The position numbers and the translations under genes were made by a program. From contig NZ_QUMD01000030.1 of the NCBI RefSeq assembly GCF_003481985.1, forward strand, positions 1 to 40,799: a stretch of DNA of 40,799 nucleotides, in the 5' to 3' direction. The notes beneath the pieces were generated by a model. It did not search any database, was not told the DNA's origin, and saw nothing but the letters and a program-made list of their open reading frames with translations. Positions within the stretch are counted from its first letter, which is position 1, and each line of letters begins with the position of its first letter. This stretch comes from Clostridium sp. OF09-36 (GTDB taxonomy: Bacteria > Bacillota > Clostridia > Lachnospirales > Lachnospiraceae). Positions 16,825-25,638 of the stretch are shown here, piece after piece.

Positions 16825-17613
16825 ATGAAAATTATCGTATGTATGAAGCAGGTTCCGGCTACCTCCAAGGTTGACATTGACCCGGAGACCGGAAACCTTA
16901 AGAGGGGAAGCGCAGGTCAGCGCACCAATCCGTATGACCTTTATGCGCTGGAATGTGCACTGCAGATCCGGGAAAAAACAGGCGGAAGCGTTACGGTGCT
17001 GACCATGGGACCATCCCAGGCAGAGAGTATGATCCGCGATGCCTACAGCATGGGAGCCGATGAGGGCGTTATTTTGAGTGACCGCAAGTTTGCAGGCTCC
17101 GATGTGCTGGCTACCTCCTACACATTGTCACAGGGCATTGAAATGTTAGGTGGTGCAGACCTGATCCTCTGCGGACGCCAGACAACCGATGGCGATACCG
17201 CCCAGATCGGACCGGCCATTGCAGAGCATTTACATATTCCGCACTGTGCATGGGTTTCTGCCATCGAGGAGGCGGACGAAGAACAGATCACATTAAAGCA
17301 GGATTTTGGCAGTGTGACCCAGATCTCACGGATGCATTATCCGTGTCTGGTAACTGTGGATAAAGACATCTGCGTTCCGAGACTGCCATCCTGGCGCCTC
17401 ACGAAAGAAACCATGGACCGTCCGGTACGCATTGTAACCTTCGATGATCTTCCAAGGCCGGATCTGACCCGGTTTGGTGCAGTGGGATCCCCGACCAGAG
17501 TGGAACGGATCTTTGCACCGGAGGCTGGCGCGCCCAGCGTGGAGCTGACCGGAACACCGGTAGAGAAAGCAGGCCAGCTGGCCAGCCTGCTTGCAGAGCG
17601 GAAATATATCTGA
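16825..17613 (+). CDS. etfB: Electron transfer flavoprotein beta subunit (lactate dehydrogenase associated)
   Basis: EtfB binds the mobile part of the flavin relay in ETF complexes. The 262-residue product starts IIVCMKQVPATSKVDIDPETG, has LCGRQTTDGDTAQIGPAIAEHL in the nucleotide-binding core and CVPRLPSWRLTKE near the C-terminal end, all typical. It is followed by a ferredoxin-fused etfA and an FAD lactate dehydrogenase. That order matches lctBCD of Acetobacterium, where NAD reduction by lactate is driven by reduced ferredoxin oxidation (confurcation). AGGGAAAGG lies upstream of the ATG. Confidence 0.95.
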   Translation: MKIIVCMKQVPATSKVDIDPETGNLKRGSAGQRTNPYDLYALECALQIREKTGGSVTVLTMGPSQAESMIRDAYSMGADEGVILSDRKFAGSDVLATSYTLSQGIEMLGGADLILCGRQTTDGDTAQIGPAIAEHLHIPHCAWVSAIEEADEEQITLKQDFGSVTQISRMHYPCLVTVDKDICVPRLPSWRLTKETMDRPVRIVTFDDLPRPDLTRFGAVGSPTRVERIFAPEAGAPSVELTGTPVEKAGQLASLLAERKYI

Positions 17614-17683
17614 TGCGCAGCCAGAAAAGCTGAGTGCGGATCAGATAAATAAAACCAAGAATGGAAAATCGGAGGAATTATAC

Positions 17684-18870
17684 ATGAAGTTATTGCGGTT
17701 TGATCCGGAGCTCTGCACCCTTTGCGGAGCCTGTATTGATAAATGTCCCTTTGAAGCCATTACCATGGAGAAAAAGGGAATTACGTTAAATGAAACTGCC
17801 GTATGTGCGGTGTCTGCGTGAGACAGTGCCAGAGCAAGGCACTCTATTTTGAACAGAAGGCCGGCGGTGAGGATAAGAGTACCTGGAACGGGATCCTGGT
17901 CTATGCGGAGCAGGAGCGTGGCAAGGTGCATCCGGTTGTATTTGAGCTGATCGGGGAAGCAAGAAAGCTGGCAAAAAAGGTTGGTTACAAGGTTTATGCG
18001 GTCATGGTCGGAGGCGCAGGGACTGCAGAAAATGCAAAAGAGCTTCTGCCTTATGGCGTGGATGAGGTTTTTGTGTATGAGCACGAGGGCTTTAACGGAT
18101 TTAAGGCTGACTGCTATGCTGACGCAGTGGCTGACTGCATTTCCAAGCTGCGTCCGTCTGTTGTATTAGTCGGCGGAACCTCTCTGGGACGTTCCCTGGC
18201 ACCGCGTCTGTCGACCCGTTTCCACACAGGACTGACTGCAGACTGCACGAAGCTGGAAATGAAGGCCAACACCGATCTGGTCCAGATCCGTCCTGCCTTT
18301 GGCGGAAACATCATGGCACAGATCGTCATCAGCGAGTCACGGCCGCAGTTTGCTACGGTCCGCTATAAGGTTATGGACCGTGCACAGAAGGTGGAGAAGT
18401 TTTCCGGAAAGATTACCATGTGTAACGTGACGGAGGATATGGTGCGTTCCCGCATCGAAGTGCTTTCTGCAAAGGTGCTGGAGCATGTCCGTTCCATCGA
18501 GGAGGAGGATGTGCTGGTTGTAGCAGGACGCGGCGCAGACAAGGCACTGGATGAGTTAAAGGAGCTGGCAGAGCTTTTAGGAGGCCAGTTATGCTTCACC
18601 CGTCCGATGATTGAGGATGGATACGGAGATACCGCACACCAGATCGGCCTGTCCGGACGTACCGTAAAGCCGAAGCTGATCCTGACCTTCGGTGTGTCCG
18701 GTGCGATCCAGTTTACCGCCTGCATGAACAGTGCAGAATGCATTGTTGCAGTCAACAATGACCCGGAAGCACCGATCTTTGACATTGCACATATTGCGAT
18801 CAAGGATGATCTGTATACAGTGTTGCCGGAGCTGGTCAAGAATGTAAAAAACAGAAAGGATGGTGAGTGA
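17684..18870 (+). CDS. etfA: Electron transfer flavoprotein alpha subunit with N-terminal 2x[4Fe-4S] ferredoxin domain, one frameshift
   Basis: The first 65 residues form a ferredoxin domain with two cluster motifs: CTLCGACIDKCP and, across the frameshift, CRMCGVCVRQC. The ETF alpha body follows (NGILVYAEQERGKVHPV) with the FAD site GLSGRTVKPKLILTFGVSGAI and NNDPEAPIFDIAHI. The frame stops at 17821; one missing C in AACTGCC at 17796 restores 395 residues. The ferredoxin extension is the mark of the bifurcating lactate dehydrogenase ETF and is expected to link the complex to ferredoxin. GGAGG precedes the ATG. Confidence 0.93.
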
Positions 18871-18871
18871 T

Positions 18872-20290
18872 ATGCCATTTCCATATAAAAAAATGACTGA
18901 AGAGGATTTCGCTTACCTCCGCAGTGTGACTGCGCCGGAGCGTGTCTGGGTCGGTGACGAGATCGCAAGGGAATATTACCACGACGAAATGCCGGAGTAC
19001 GGTGTGTTTCCGCCGGAGCTTTATGTAGAAGTGCTGGATAAGCAGGAAGTCAGCAAGATCATGAAATATGCCTGGGAGCAGAATATCCCGGTCGTTGTCC
19101 GCGGTGCAGGTACCGGACTGGCAGGCGGTGCAAGCTGTAAGTACGGCGGCATCCTGTTATCCGTTATGAAGATGAATAAGCTGGTCTGCCTGGATAAAGC
19201 CAACATGACCATCACGGTACAGCCTGGTATGCTGTTAACCGAGGTGGCAGCAGCCGCAGCAGCAGAGGGGCTCTTCTATCCGCCGGATCCGGGTGAAAAA
19301 ACAGCGTCCATCGGCGGAAATGTCATTACCAACGCAGGTGGTATGCGTGCAGTACGCTATGGACTGACTCGTGATTTTGTCCGTTGTATCGAAGCAGTCC
19401 TGCCAGATGGTGAGATCGTCCAGTTCTCCTCTAACGTAGTAAAAAATACAACCGGTTACGATATCAAGGATCTGGTGATCGGTTCCGAGGGAACCCTGTG
19501 TATCCTCACAGAGGTGACCCTGAAGCTTTTGCCGGCACCGAAGCTGACCCGGACCCTTGTTATGCCGTTTGAAAGCTTGGAAAGCTGCATCGATATGGTA
19601 CCGCGTCTTCTGCAGATGCCTGCAGTTCCGACAGCCATTGAATTTCTGGAGCGGGAGCTGATCGATATTGTGGAGCGCAACCTGCACAAGCTTCTTCCGG
19701 TGAAGGAGGGCGATGCTGTGCTGATCGTCATGTACGATGCCGGAAGTGAGCAGGAGTTGTTCGCTGCCTGCAACGCAGCATCCGATGCGGCACTGGAGGC
19801 CGGAGCGATCGATGTCTATATCGCGGATACACCAGAGCGTATCGCATCGGTATGGTCTGTGCGCGGCGCGATCCTGGAGGGCATGAAGGCAGAGAGCGTT
19901 GCCCAGGAGGAATGCGATGTGGTTGTTCCGCGTGCAAAGATTGCAGAGTATGTACGTCTTGCAAAGGCCATCGGTGCGAAATATGGCATCCGTGTAGAGC
20001 CGTGCGGACATGCCGGAGACGGAAACATCCACACGGAAATGCTGCGTGACGCCTCCATGAGCGATGAAGACTGGATCCGGGGAACCCGCGCCTGCCTGAC
20101 CGAGCTTTATGGGGTATCCAAACAGTTTGGCGGCCAGTTATCCGGCGAGCACGGAATCGGAAATGGAAGACTGGAGTACTTAAAGCCGTTTGTTGGTGAC
20201 CGGATGTACAAGCTGTACCAGTCCATCAAGCTGGCATTTGATGAAAAGCTGATCTTAAATCCTGGAAAGATCATTACATTTGACGAATAA
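18872..20290 (+). CDS. FAD-dependent lactate dehydrogenase (LctD/GlcD type) of an Etf complex
   Basis: The 472-residue protein has an FAD-binding_4 domain (VVVRGAGTGLAGGASCKYGG; PPDPGEKTASIGGNVITNAGG) and a C-terminal FAD-oxidase domain with GHAGDGNIHTEML and SGEHGIG. GlcD-family flavoproteins oxidise 2-hydroxy acids such as D-lactate or glycolate. The adjacent etfB and ferredoxin-etfA make lactate the likely substrate and NAD+ the likely acceptor; the stereochemistry is not shown by sequence. The ATG at 18872 is preferred to one at 18860 inside etfA, because the AAAGGA at 18855-18860 is 11 bp upstream. No lactate permease, racemase or lctA-type regulator is seen nearby. Confidence 0.9.
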   Translation: MPFPYKKMTEEDFAYLRSVTAPERVWVGDEIAREYYHDEMPEYGVFPPELYVEVLDKQEVSKIMKYAWEQNIPVVVRGAGTGLAGGASCKYGGILLSVMKMNKLVCLDKANMTITVQPGMLLTEVAAAAAAEGLFYPPDPGEKTASIGGNVITNAGGMRAVRYGLTRDFVRCIEAVLPDGEIVQFSSNVVKNTTGYDIKDLVIGSEGTLCILTEVTLKLLPAPKLTRTLVMPFESLESCIDMVPRLLQMPAVPTAIEFLERELIDIVERNLHKLLPVKEGDAVLIVMYDAGSEQELFAACNAASDAALEAGAIDVYIADTPERIASVWSVRGAILEGMKAESVAQEECDVVVPRAKIAEYVRLAKAIGAKYGIRVEPCGHAGDGNIHTEMLRDASMSDEDWIRGTRACLTELYGVSKQFGGQLSGEHGIGNGRLEYLKPFVGDRMYKLYQSIKLAFDEKLILNPGKIITFDE

Positions 20291-20308
20291 TTAAAAAAAT
20301 TAGGATCA

Positions 20309-20383
20309 TAGGCCTACAGAAGCTGCAGATGTTGTTTGTACCATGCGCAAACAGCAATGCTCCGGCTTTTGTGGGCCTATTGC
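20309..20383. repeat. Large imperfect stem enclosing a degenerate palindrome copy
   Basis: ATAGGCCTACAGAAGC at the left pairs, with one bulge and one wobble, with GCTTTTGTGGGCCTAT at the right. The inner part (GTTGTTTG, then CAAACAGCAA) resembles the dispersed palindrome. It could act as a transcript 3' end for the lactate dehydrogenase genes, although no T tract follows. Confidence 0.5.
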
Positions 20384-20467
20384 TGTGTGTACAGACCGCA
20401 GGGGATGGTCCTTATCTGTGTGCGTGTCCAGAAGCCGCGCCAAGAAGCCGCGCCCCCGCTAATCCTG

Positions 20468-20496
20468 TGGACTTTTAGCGGGAAATCCTCTATAAT
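20468..20496 (+). promoter_or_regulatory. Promoter for the cobalamin genes
   Basis: TGGACT (20468-20473) and TATAAT (20491-20496) are spaced by 17 bp, about 155 bp upstream of cbiL. Confidence 0.65.
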
Positions 20497-20522
20497 ACTT
20501 CCCATGAAACCCCAAATGCAAA

Positions 20523-20568
20523 GCATCGGCAAAATCCGTTGCTGCTTGCGCAGCGCATGAACAGTGGC
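20523..20568. repeat. Dispersed palindromic element, copy 4
   Basis: GCATCGGCAAAATCCGTTGC is followed by TGCGCAGCGCATGAACAG. The first arm matches the full copy at 40261 nearly exactly. Confidence 0.65.
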
Positions 20569-20584
20569 CCAAAGGAGCCTGCCG

Positions 20585-20610
20585 TGTATGCATGCGTGAA
20601 CCGCAACAAA
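20585..20610. repeat. Dispersed palindromic element, copy 5 (half unit)
   Basis: TATGCATGCGTGAACCGCAA matches the right arm of the palindrome with one or two changes, 43 bp before cbiL. Confidence 0.55.
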
Positions 20611-20652
20611 TGGGAAACTATTCGAATATGGACAGAAAGCAGGAATTATAAT

Positions 20653-21378
20653 ATGCAGAATCATACAGATCCAAAACAGACAGGTACACTTTACGGAATC
20701 GGTGTCGGCCCGGGTGACCCGGAGCTTTTAACGCTGAAGGCAGTCCGGGTGATGGAGCAGTGCGATGTGCTGGCAGTGCCGGGAAAGAATGTGGCAGACA
20801 GTGTGGCTTACCAGATCGCAGTCCGCGCAGTGCCGGGGCTTCAGGAAAAGTCCTGGTTTTCCATTGAAATGCCTATGACGCGGGATGCAAAGCTTCTGGA
20901 AGAGAGTCACGAGAGTGCAGCGGATGTGGTGGAAGCCTATTTAAAAGAAGGAAAACAGGTGGGAATCCTAAACCTGGGAGATGTAACCATCTACGCGACC
21001 TTTCTTTATGTGCAGAAGCGGATCGCAGCGCGGGGATACCACACGGAGATGGTGAATGGAATCCCATCCTTTTGTGCAACGGCAGCAACGCTTGGGCTTG
21101 GCATTGCAGAGGGAAAGGAGCAGATCCACATCTTGTCCCAGCCGGACCAGATCGAGGAGGGATTAAAGCTCCCTGGCACGAAGATCATCATGAAGATGGG
21201 AAAGAACATGGCACAGGTGAAGCAATGGATCCGGGATGCAGGCATGGAGGCTTGTATGATCGAAAACTGTGGTATGCCGGGAGAACGCATTTTCCGGTCT
21301 GTGGATGAGATCGATGAGCAGGCAGGGTATTATTCCCTGCTGATCGTAAAGGAAAAGAAACCGTGTGAGGTGGAGTAA
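20653..21378 (+). CDS. cbiL: Precorrin-2 / cobalt-factor II C20-methyltransferase
   Basis: CbiL adds the C20 methyl group in corrin ring synthesis using SAM. The 241-residue product has the tetrapyrrole methylase fold: LYGIGVGPGDPELLTLKAVR at the N-terminus, LNLGDVTIYATFLYV in the middle and IPSFCATAATLG after it. The N-terminus is set at 20653 because upstream in-frame codons run into repeat sequence and AGGAA lies just before this ATG. It opens a run of six cobalamin genes in the same direction. Confidence 0.93.
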   Translation: MQNHTDPKQTGTLYGIGVGPGDPELLTLKAVRVMEQCDVLAVPGKNVADSVAYQIAVRAVPGLQEKSWFSIEMPMTRDAKLLEESHESAADVVEAYLKEGKQVGILNLGDVTIYATFLYVQKRIAARGYHTEMVNGIPSFCATAATLGLGIAEGKEQIHILSQPDQIEEGLKLPGTKIIMKMGKNMAQVKQWIRDAGMEACMIENCGMPGERIFRSVDEIDEQAGYYSLLIVKEKKPCEVE

Positions 21379-21380
21379 GG

Positions 21381-22121
21381 ATGGCTGGAATGAAAAAGCT
21401 TGTGTATGTAGTCGGCATGGGGCCGGGAAATTTTGACCAGATGACGTTTGAGGCGCGGAAGGCCTTAGAGCAGAGCAATGTGATCGTGGGCTATACGGTG
21501 TATGTAGATCTTCTTAGGGAACATTTCCCAGAAAAGCAGTTTCTCACAACACCGATGCGAAAAGAAGTAGAGCGCTGCCGCATGGCGTTTGAAGAAGCCA
21601 GAAAAGGGCAGTGCGTGGCCATGGTCTGCAGCGGCGATGCCGGAGTGTATGGCATGTCCGGTCTAATCCTGGAATTGCAGGAGGAATATCCGGAATGCCA
21701 GGTAGAAGTGATCAGTGGTGTGACAGCGGCCCTGGCAGGAGGTGCCGTACTTGGCGCTCCGCTGATGCATGATTTTGCCGTGATCAGCTTGAGTGATCTT
21801 TTAACTCCATGGGAAAAGATTGAGAAGCGCCTCCGTTGTGCGGCAGAAGCAGACTTTTCCATCTGCATTTATAATCCGTCCAGCAAGAAGCGGGCGGATT
21901 ATTTAAAGCGTGCCTGTGAGATCATTCTGGAGCAGACAAAGGAAGAGCGGGTCTGCGGTATTGTGAGCAACATCGGCCGGGAAGGGCAGAGCGCCCGCGT
22001 GCTGCTCTTAAGTGAATTAAAAGATACGAAGGTGGATATGTTTACCACGGTGTTTATCGGAAATTCCCAGACGAGAAAGATTGGGGAGCGGATGGTGACA
22101 CCAAGAGGGTACCGCATCTGA
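21381..22121 (+). CDS. cbiH: Precorrin-3B / cobalt-factor III C17-methyltransferase
   Basis: CbiH methylates C17 and drives ring contraction in the anaerobic cobalamin route (CobJ in the aerobic one). The 246-residue protein begins LVYVVGMGPGNFDQMTFEA and has MVCSGDAGVYGMSGLI, ISGVTAALAGGAVLGAPLMHDFAVISLSDL-type core segments and TVFIGNSQTRKIGERMVTPRGY at the end. It starts 3 bp after cbiL. No fused cbiG or cobalamin-related extra domain is present. Confidence 0.92.
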   Translation: MAGMKKLVYVVGMGPGNFDQMTFEARKALEQSNVIVGYTVYVDLLREHFPEKQFLTTPMRKEVERCRMAFEEARKGQCVAMVCSGDAGVYGMSGLILELQEEYPECQVEVISGVTAALAGGAVLGAPLMHDFAVISLSDLLTPWEKIEKRLRCAAEADFSICIYNPSSKKRADYLKRACEIILEQTKEERVCGIVSNIGREGQSARVLLLSELKDTKVDMFTTVFIGNSQTRKIGERMVTPRGYRI

Positions 22122-22145
22122 CCATAAAGAGGATGCAAAACTGTT

Positions 22146-22200
22146 GCGGGTATGCATGCTCGGACAGCAATGAAAATCCATTGCCGGGTATGTACGCATG
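22146..22200. repeat. Diverged dispersed palindrome between cbiH and cobT, copy 6
   Basis: GGTATGCATGCTCGGACAGC and a second GGTATGTACGCATGAAGTGC unit resemble the palindrome core, with several changes. They fill most of the 107-bp gap. Confidence 0.45.
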
Positions 22201-22228
22201 AAGTGCAACGTAGAAAGTGAGATGTAAC

Positions 22229-23310
22229 ATGGAACAATATCTGGAAAAGCAGCTTGGCTGCCTTTGCAAGAGCGTGCGTCCGGCAGATACCCACGCCGTG
22301 GAAGCAGCGAAGCACCACTGGAACGGGATTGCGAAGCCATTGTACGGACTTGGAAAATTTGAGGAGCTTCTGGTCAAGATCGCAGGAGTCCAGAAGACGG
22401 AAGATATCTGTCTGAATAAAAAAGCAGTCGTGGTATTTTGTGCCGACAATGGTGTGGTGGCAGAGGGGGTAACCCAGACAGACAGCAGTGTGACGGCGGT
22501 CGTGACCGAGAATTTTGCCAGGGGGATTGCCAGTGTCAACCGCATGGCATCGGTAGCCGGGGCCGATGTGATCCCGGTCGATATCGGTGTGCTTGGGGAA
22601 ATCAAAGAGCCGGGAGTACGCAACTGCCGTATTGCGAACGGTACAAAGAATATGAGAAAAGAACCGGCCATGAGCCATGAACAGGTTTTGGAAGCAATCC
22701 ATACCGGAATCACGCTTGCGTCAGAGCTTAAGGATGCAGGCTATGATCTTTTAGCAGTCGGGGAGATGGGAATTGGCAACACGACGACCAGCAGTGCCGT
22801 GGCCAGCGTGCTTTTGCAGGCTCCGGTAGAGCTTGTGACCGGACGGGTGCCGGACTTTCCAATACCGGACTGGAAAAGAAGATCGAGGTCATCAAAGAAG
22901 CGATTGCCCTGCATCAGCCGGACCCGGAAGACCCGCTGGCGGTTCTGGAAGCAGTAGGCGGCTTTGATATTGCCGGGATGTGTGGCCTGATGCTTGGAGG
23001 GGCTATTTACCGGATCCCGGTTGTGTTAGATGGGCTGATCTCCCTGGTGGCGGCGCTTCTGGCGCAGAAGCTTTGTCCACAGGTGACAGACTTTTTGCTT
23101 CCTTCCCATATGGGAAAGGAACCGGCCTGCGCCATGGCGATGGAAAAACTGGGATTAGAGGCCAGTATTTATGGAAATCTGGCGCTGGGCGAAGGGACCG
23201 GAGCGGTTATGCTGTTTCCGCTTTTGGATATGGCAGAAGCTGTGTACCGGGAAAACAGTACATTTGAGGAAATTCATGTGGGGGCGTACCAGGAATTTAA
23301 GGAGGAGTAA
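22229..23310 (+). CDS. cobT: Nicotinate-nucleotide-dimethylbenzimidazole phosphoribosyltransferase, one frameshift
   Basis: CobT makes the alpha-ribazole phosphate of the lower ligand. N-terminal features are FCADNGVVAEGVTQTDSSVT and the middle GEMGIGNTTTSSAVAS. The frame fails at VTGR; restoring one G in the run at 22845-22847 gives VTGRGAGLSNTGLEKKIEV and continues through GFDIAGMCGLMLGGA, LLPSHMGKEP and LALGEGTGAV to 23310 (360 residues). The ribosome binding site is weak (GAGATG) and the upstream gap is repeat sequence, so its translation may differ from that of its neighbours. Placement between corrin methyltransferase genes links ring synthesis and ligand activation. Confidence 0.92.
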
Positions 23311-23314
23311 ACTT

Positions 23315-24067
23315 ATGATCTATTTTATCGGAGCCGGACCGGGTGACCCGGAATTGATCACTGTAAAGGGAAAACGCCTGATCGATGAGGCAGATATCAT
23401 CATTTATGCGGGTTCCCTTGTGAATCCCCAGGTGCTTTCCGGAGCAAAGCCGGAGGCAGAGATTTACAACAGTGCGACCATGCATCTGCAGGAAGTGCTG
23501 GATGTGATGAAGCGCGGCGTGGAAGCAGGAAAAAAGGTGGTCCGTGTCCACACGGGTGACCCGTCCATTTATGGTGCACACCGGGAACAGATGGTAGAAC
23601 TGGATAAGCTTGGAATCCCGTATGAAATCGTACCGGGTGTCAGTTCCTTTTTGGCGGCAGCGGCCAGCTTAAAGCGGGAGTACACGCTTCCGGGTGTGAG
23701 TCAGACCGTCATCCTGACCCGCATGGAAGGACGGACTGCAGTGCCGGAGCGGGAACAGATCGAGGCACTGGCAGCACATCAGACGACTATGGTTATTTTC
23801 TTAAGTGTCGGGGAGATCGTGGAACTGGGCAGACGGCTGCAGGTGGGCGGTTATCCGGCAGATACTCCGGCGGCTGTGGTGTATAAGGCTTCCTGGGAAG
23901 ACCAGAAAATTGTGACAGGAACGCTTGCAGATATTGCGGATAAAGTAAAAGAAGCAGGCATCCGCAAGACAGCACTTGTCACGGTGGGGCGTTTCCTTGG
24001 AGATACATTTGAACTTTCCAAGCTTTACGACGCGCATTTTACAACGGAATTCCGTCAGGGGGTTTAG
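23315..24067 (+). CDS. cbiF: Precorrin-4 / cobalt-factor IV C11-methyltransferase
   Basis: CbiF (CobM) methylates C11 of the corrin precursor. The 250-residue protein begins MIYFIGAGPGDPELITVKG and has YAGSLVNPQVL, VRVHTGDPSIYGAHREQM and VPGVSSFLAAAASL, the standard CbiF motifs. AAGGAGG precedes the ATG, 5 bp after cobT. cbiP starts 3 bp after its stop, so the genes appear co-translated. Confidence 0.95.
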   Translation: MIYFIGAGPGDPELITVKGKRLIDEADIIIYAGSLVNPQVLSGAKPEAEIYNSATMHLQEVLDVMKRGVEAGKKVVRVHTGDPSIYGAHREQMVELDKLGIPYEIVPGVSSFLAAAASLKREYTLPGVSQTVILTRMEGRTAVPEREQIEALAAHQTTMVIFLSVGEIVELGRRLQVGGYPADTPAAVVYKASWEDQKIVTGTLADIADKVKEAGIRKTALVTVGRFLGDTFELSKLYDAHFTTEFRQGV

Positions 24068-24069
24068 AA

Positions 24070-25638
24070 ATGGCAAAGAAAATCATGATCCAGGGAACCA
24101 TGTCCAATTCGGGAAAAAGCTTTCTGGCGGCGGCGTTGTGCCGGATTTTGAAACAGGACGGACTTTCCGTGGCTCCGTTTAAATCCCAGAACATGGCGTT
24201 GAATTCTTATATCACGAAAGACGGGCTGGAGATCGGACGGGCACAGGCGATGCAGGCTGAGGCAGCAGGCATTGCTCCTACGGTGGACATGAACCCGATC
24301 CTGTTAAAGCCGACCAGCCAGATGGGAAGCCAGGTGATCGTAAACGGGGAAGTGTTCGGCAATTTAAGAGCTATGGATTATTACCGGAGAAAAACCGAGT
24401 TTATCCCGGCTGTGAAGGAGGCATTTGAGCGTCTGGAAAGCCAGTACGATGCCATTGTCTTAGAAGGTGCGGGAAGTCCGGCGGAGATCAACCTGCGGGA
24501 TAATGATATCGTGAATATGGGAATGGCAAAGATTGCCAATGCGCCGGTGCTTCTGGTCGGGGATATTGACCGGGGCGGCGTGTTTGCCTCGCTTTATGGA
24601 ACGGTAAGTCTTCTGGAGCCGGAGGAGCGGGCGCGCATCAAAGGTCTGGTGATCAATAAATTCCGGGGCGATGTGAAGATTCTGGAGCCGGGACTTCGCA
24701 TGATCGAGGAAAAACTTCACATTCCGGTCGTTGGTGTGATCCCGATGGAACAAATCGACCTGGATGACGAGGACAGTCTGTCGGACCGTCTGGTGCGGAC
24801 TGAGGTGCAAGAGGGACTCGATGTGGCAGTGATCCATCTGCCGCACATCTCCAACTTTACGGATTTTAATGCGCTGGAGCATTACGAAGGCGTTTCCCTG
24901 CGGTATGTGGACCGGACGGCGCATCTGGGACATCCGGATCTGATCCTTTTGCCTGGAACCAAAAATACGATGGCAGATTTAAAATGGCTGCGGGAGAGCG
25001 GCCTGGAAGCCTTGATCCAGAGACTGGTGAAAGAGGAGCAGGTGCCGCTGATCGGAATCTGTGGCGGCTATCAGATGTTAGGGGAGCGGCTTTCTGACCC
25101 GGAGGGTGTGGAAGGCGAGCCGGGAAGCTCTATGCGCGGCATGGAACTTCTGGCTGCGGAAACCATTTTTGCAGCGAAAAAGACCAGGACACAGACCGAA
25201 GGAACGCTGCAGGAACTGCCGGGAATTTATGCGGCATGTGCGGGACAGACCGTGAAAGGGTATGAGATCCACATGGGGAAGACATTCCGGACAGAAATCG
25301 AAACCGGCACTGGAAACAGTGACATTTCTCATGAAAATGGGGAAATATCCCCGGCAGTCCGTCTTGCAGACGGCCGCATGGATGGATTCGTGCGGGCAGA
25401 TGGCCTGGTGTTCGGAAGCTATCTGCACGGCATCTTCGACAATCTGGAGTTTACCGGAGCCATTTTAAACCAGCTTGCAGAAAAAAAAGGCATCAGCCTG
25501 ACTGCAACGGCAAAAAGCATGGAAGAATATAAGGAAAGGCAGTACGATAAGCTGGCAGATCTGGTACGGAGGTCTCTGGATATGGAGGCGGTATACCGTA
25601 TTATGGAGGAATATGAATCAGAAAGGACAACATTATGA
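24070..25638 (+). CDS. cbiP: Cobyric acid synthase (glutamine-hydrolysing)
   Basis: CbiP amidates four side chains of adenosyl-cobyrinic acid a,c-diamide. The 522-residue protein has an N-terminal ATPase of the dethiobiotin synthase type (IMIQGTMSNSGKSF; APFKSQNMALNS) and a C-terminal type-1 glutamine amidotransferase with nucleophile C331 in GICGGYQMLG and catalytic H453 in GSYLHGIFDN. It overlaps cbiC by 4 bp. Confidence 0.96.
   Translation: MAKKIMIQGTMSNSGKSFLAAALCRILKQDGLSVAPFKSQNMALNSYITKDGLEIGRAQAMQAEAAGIAPTVDMNPILLKPTSQMGSQVIVNGEVFGNLRAMDYYRRKTEFIPAVKEAFERLESQYDAIVLEGAGSPAEINLRDNDIVNMGMAKIANAPVLLVGDIDRGGVFASLYGTVSLLEPEERARIKGLVINKFRGDVKILEPGLRMIEEKLHIPVVGVIPMEQIDLDDEDSLSDRLVRTEVQEGLDVAVIHLPHISNFTDFNALEHYEGVSLRYVDRTAHLGHPDLILLPGTKNTMADLKWLRESGLEALIQRLVKEEQVPLIGICGGYQMLGERLSDPEGVEGEPGSSMRGMELLAAETIFAAKKTRTQTEGTLQELPGIYAACAGQTVKGYEIHMGKTFRTEIETGTGNSDISHENGEISPAVRLADGRMDGFVRADGLVFGSYLHGIFDNLEFTGAILNQLAEKKGISLTATAKSMEEYKERQYDKLADLVRRSLDMEAVYRIMEEYESERTTL

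Larger units (their letters stand above)
20291..20652. other. Gene-free gap with three repeat copies and a promoter
   Basis: This 362-bp stretch separates the lactate dehydrogenase gene from cbiL. A long imperfect stem joins ATAGGCC (about 20309) with GGCCTAT (about 20383) and encloses a degenerate copy of the intergenic palindrome (20330-20358). Two more copies lie at 20523-20568 and 20585-20610, flanking the leader after the promoter at 20468-20496. No cobalamin riboswitch B12-box was recognised. Short open frames here lack ribosome binding sites and are made of repeat sequence. Confidence 0.6.

Noticed and set aside
20336..20560. A 74-codon frame before cbiL
   Set aside because: It is made largely of repeat and promoter sequence with no ribosome binding site.
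20397..20652. Cobalamin riboswitch upstream of cbiL
   Set aside because: No B12-box-like sequence was recognised by eye; repeats and a promoter occupy the leader.
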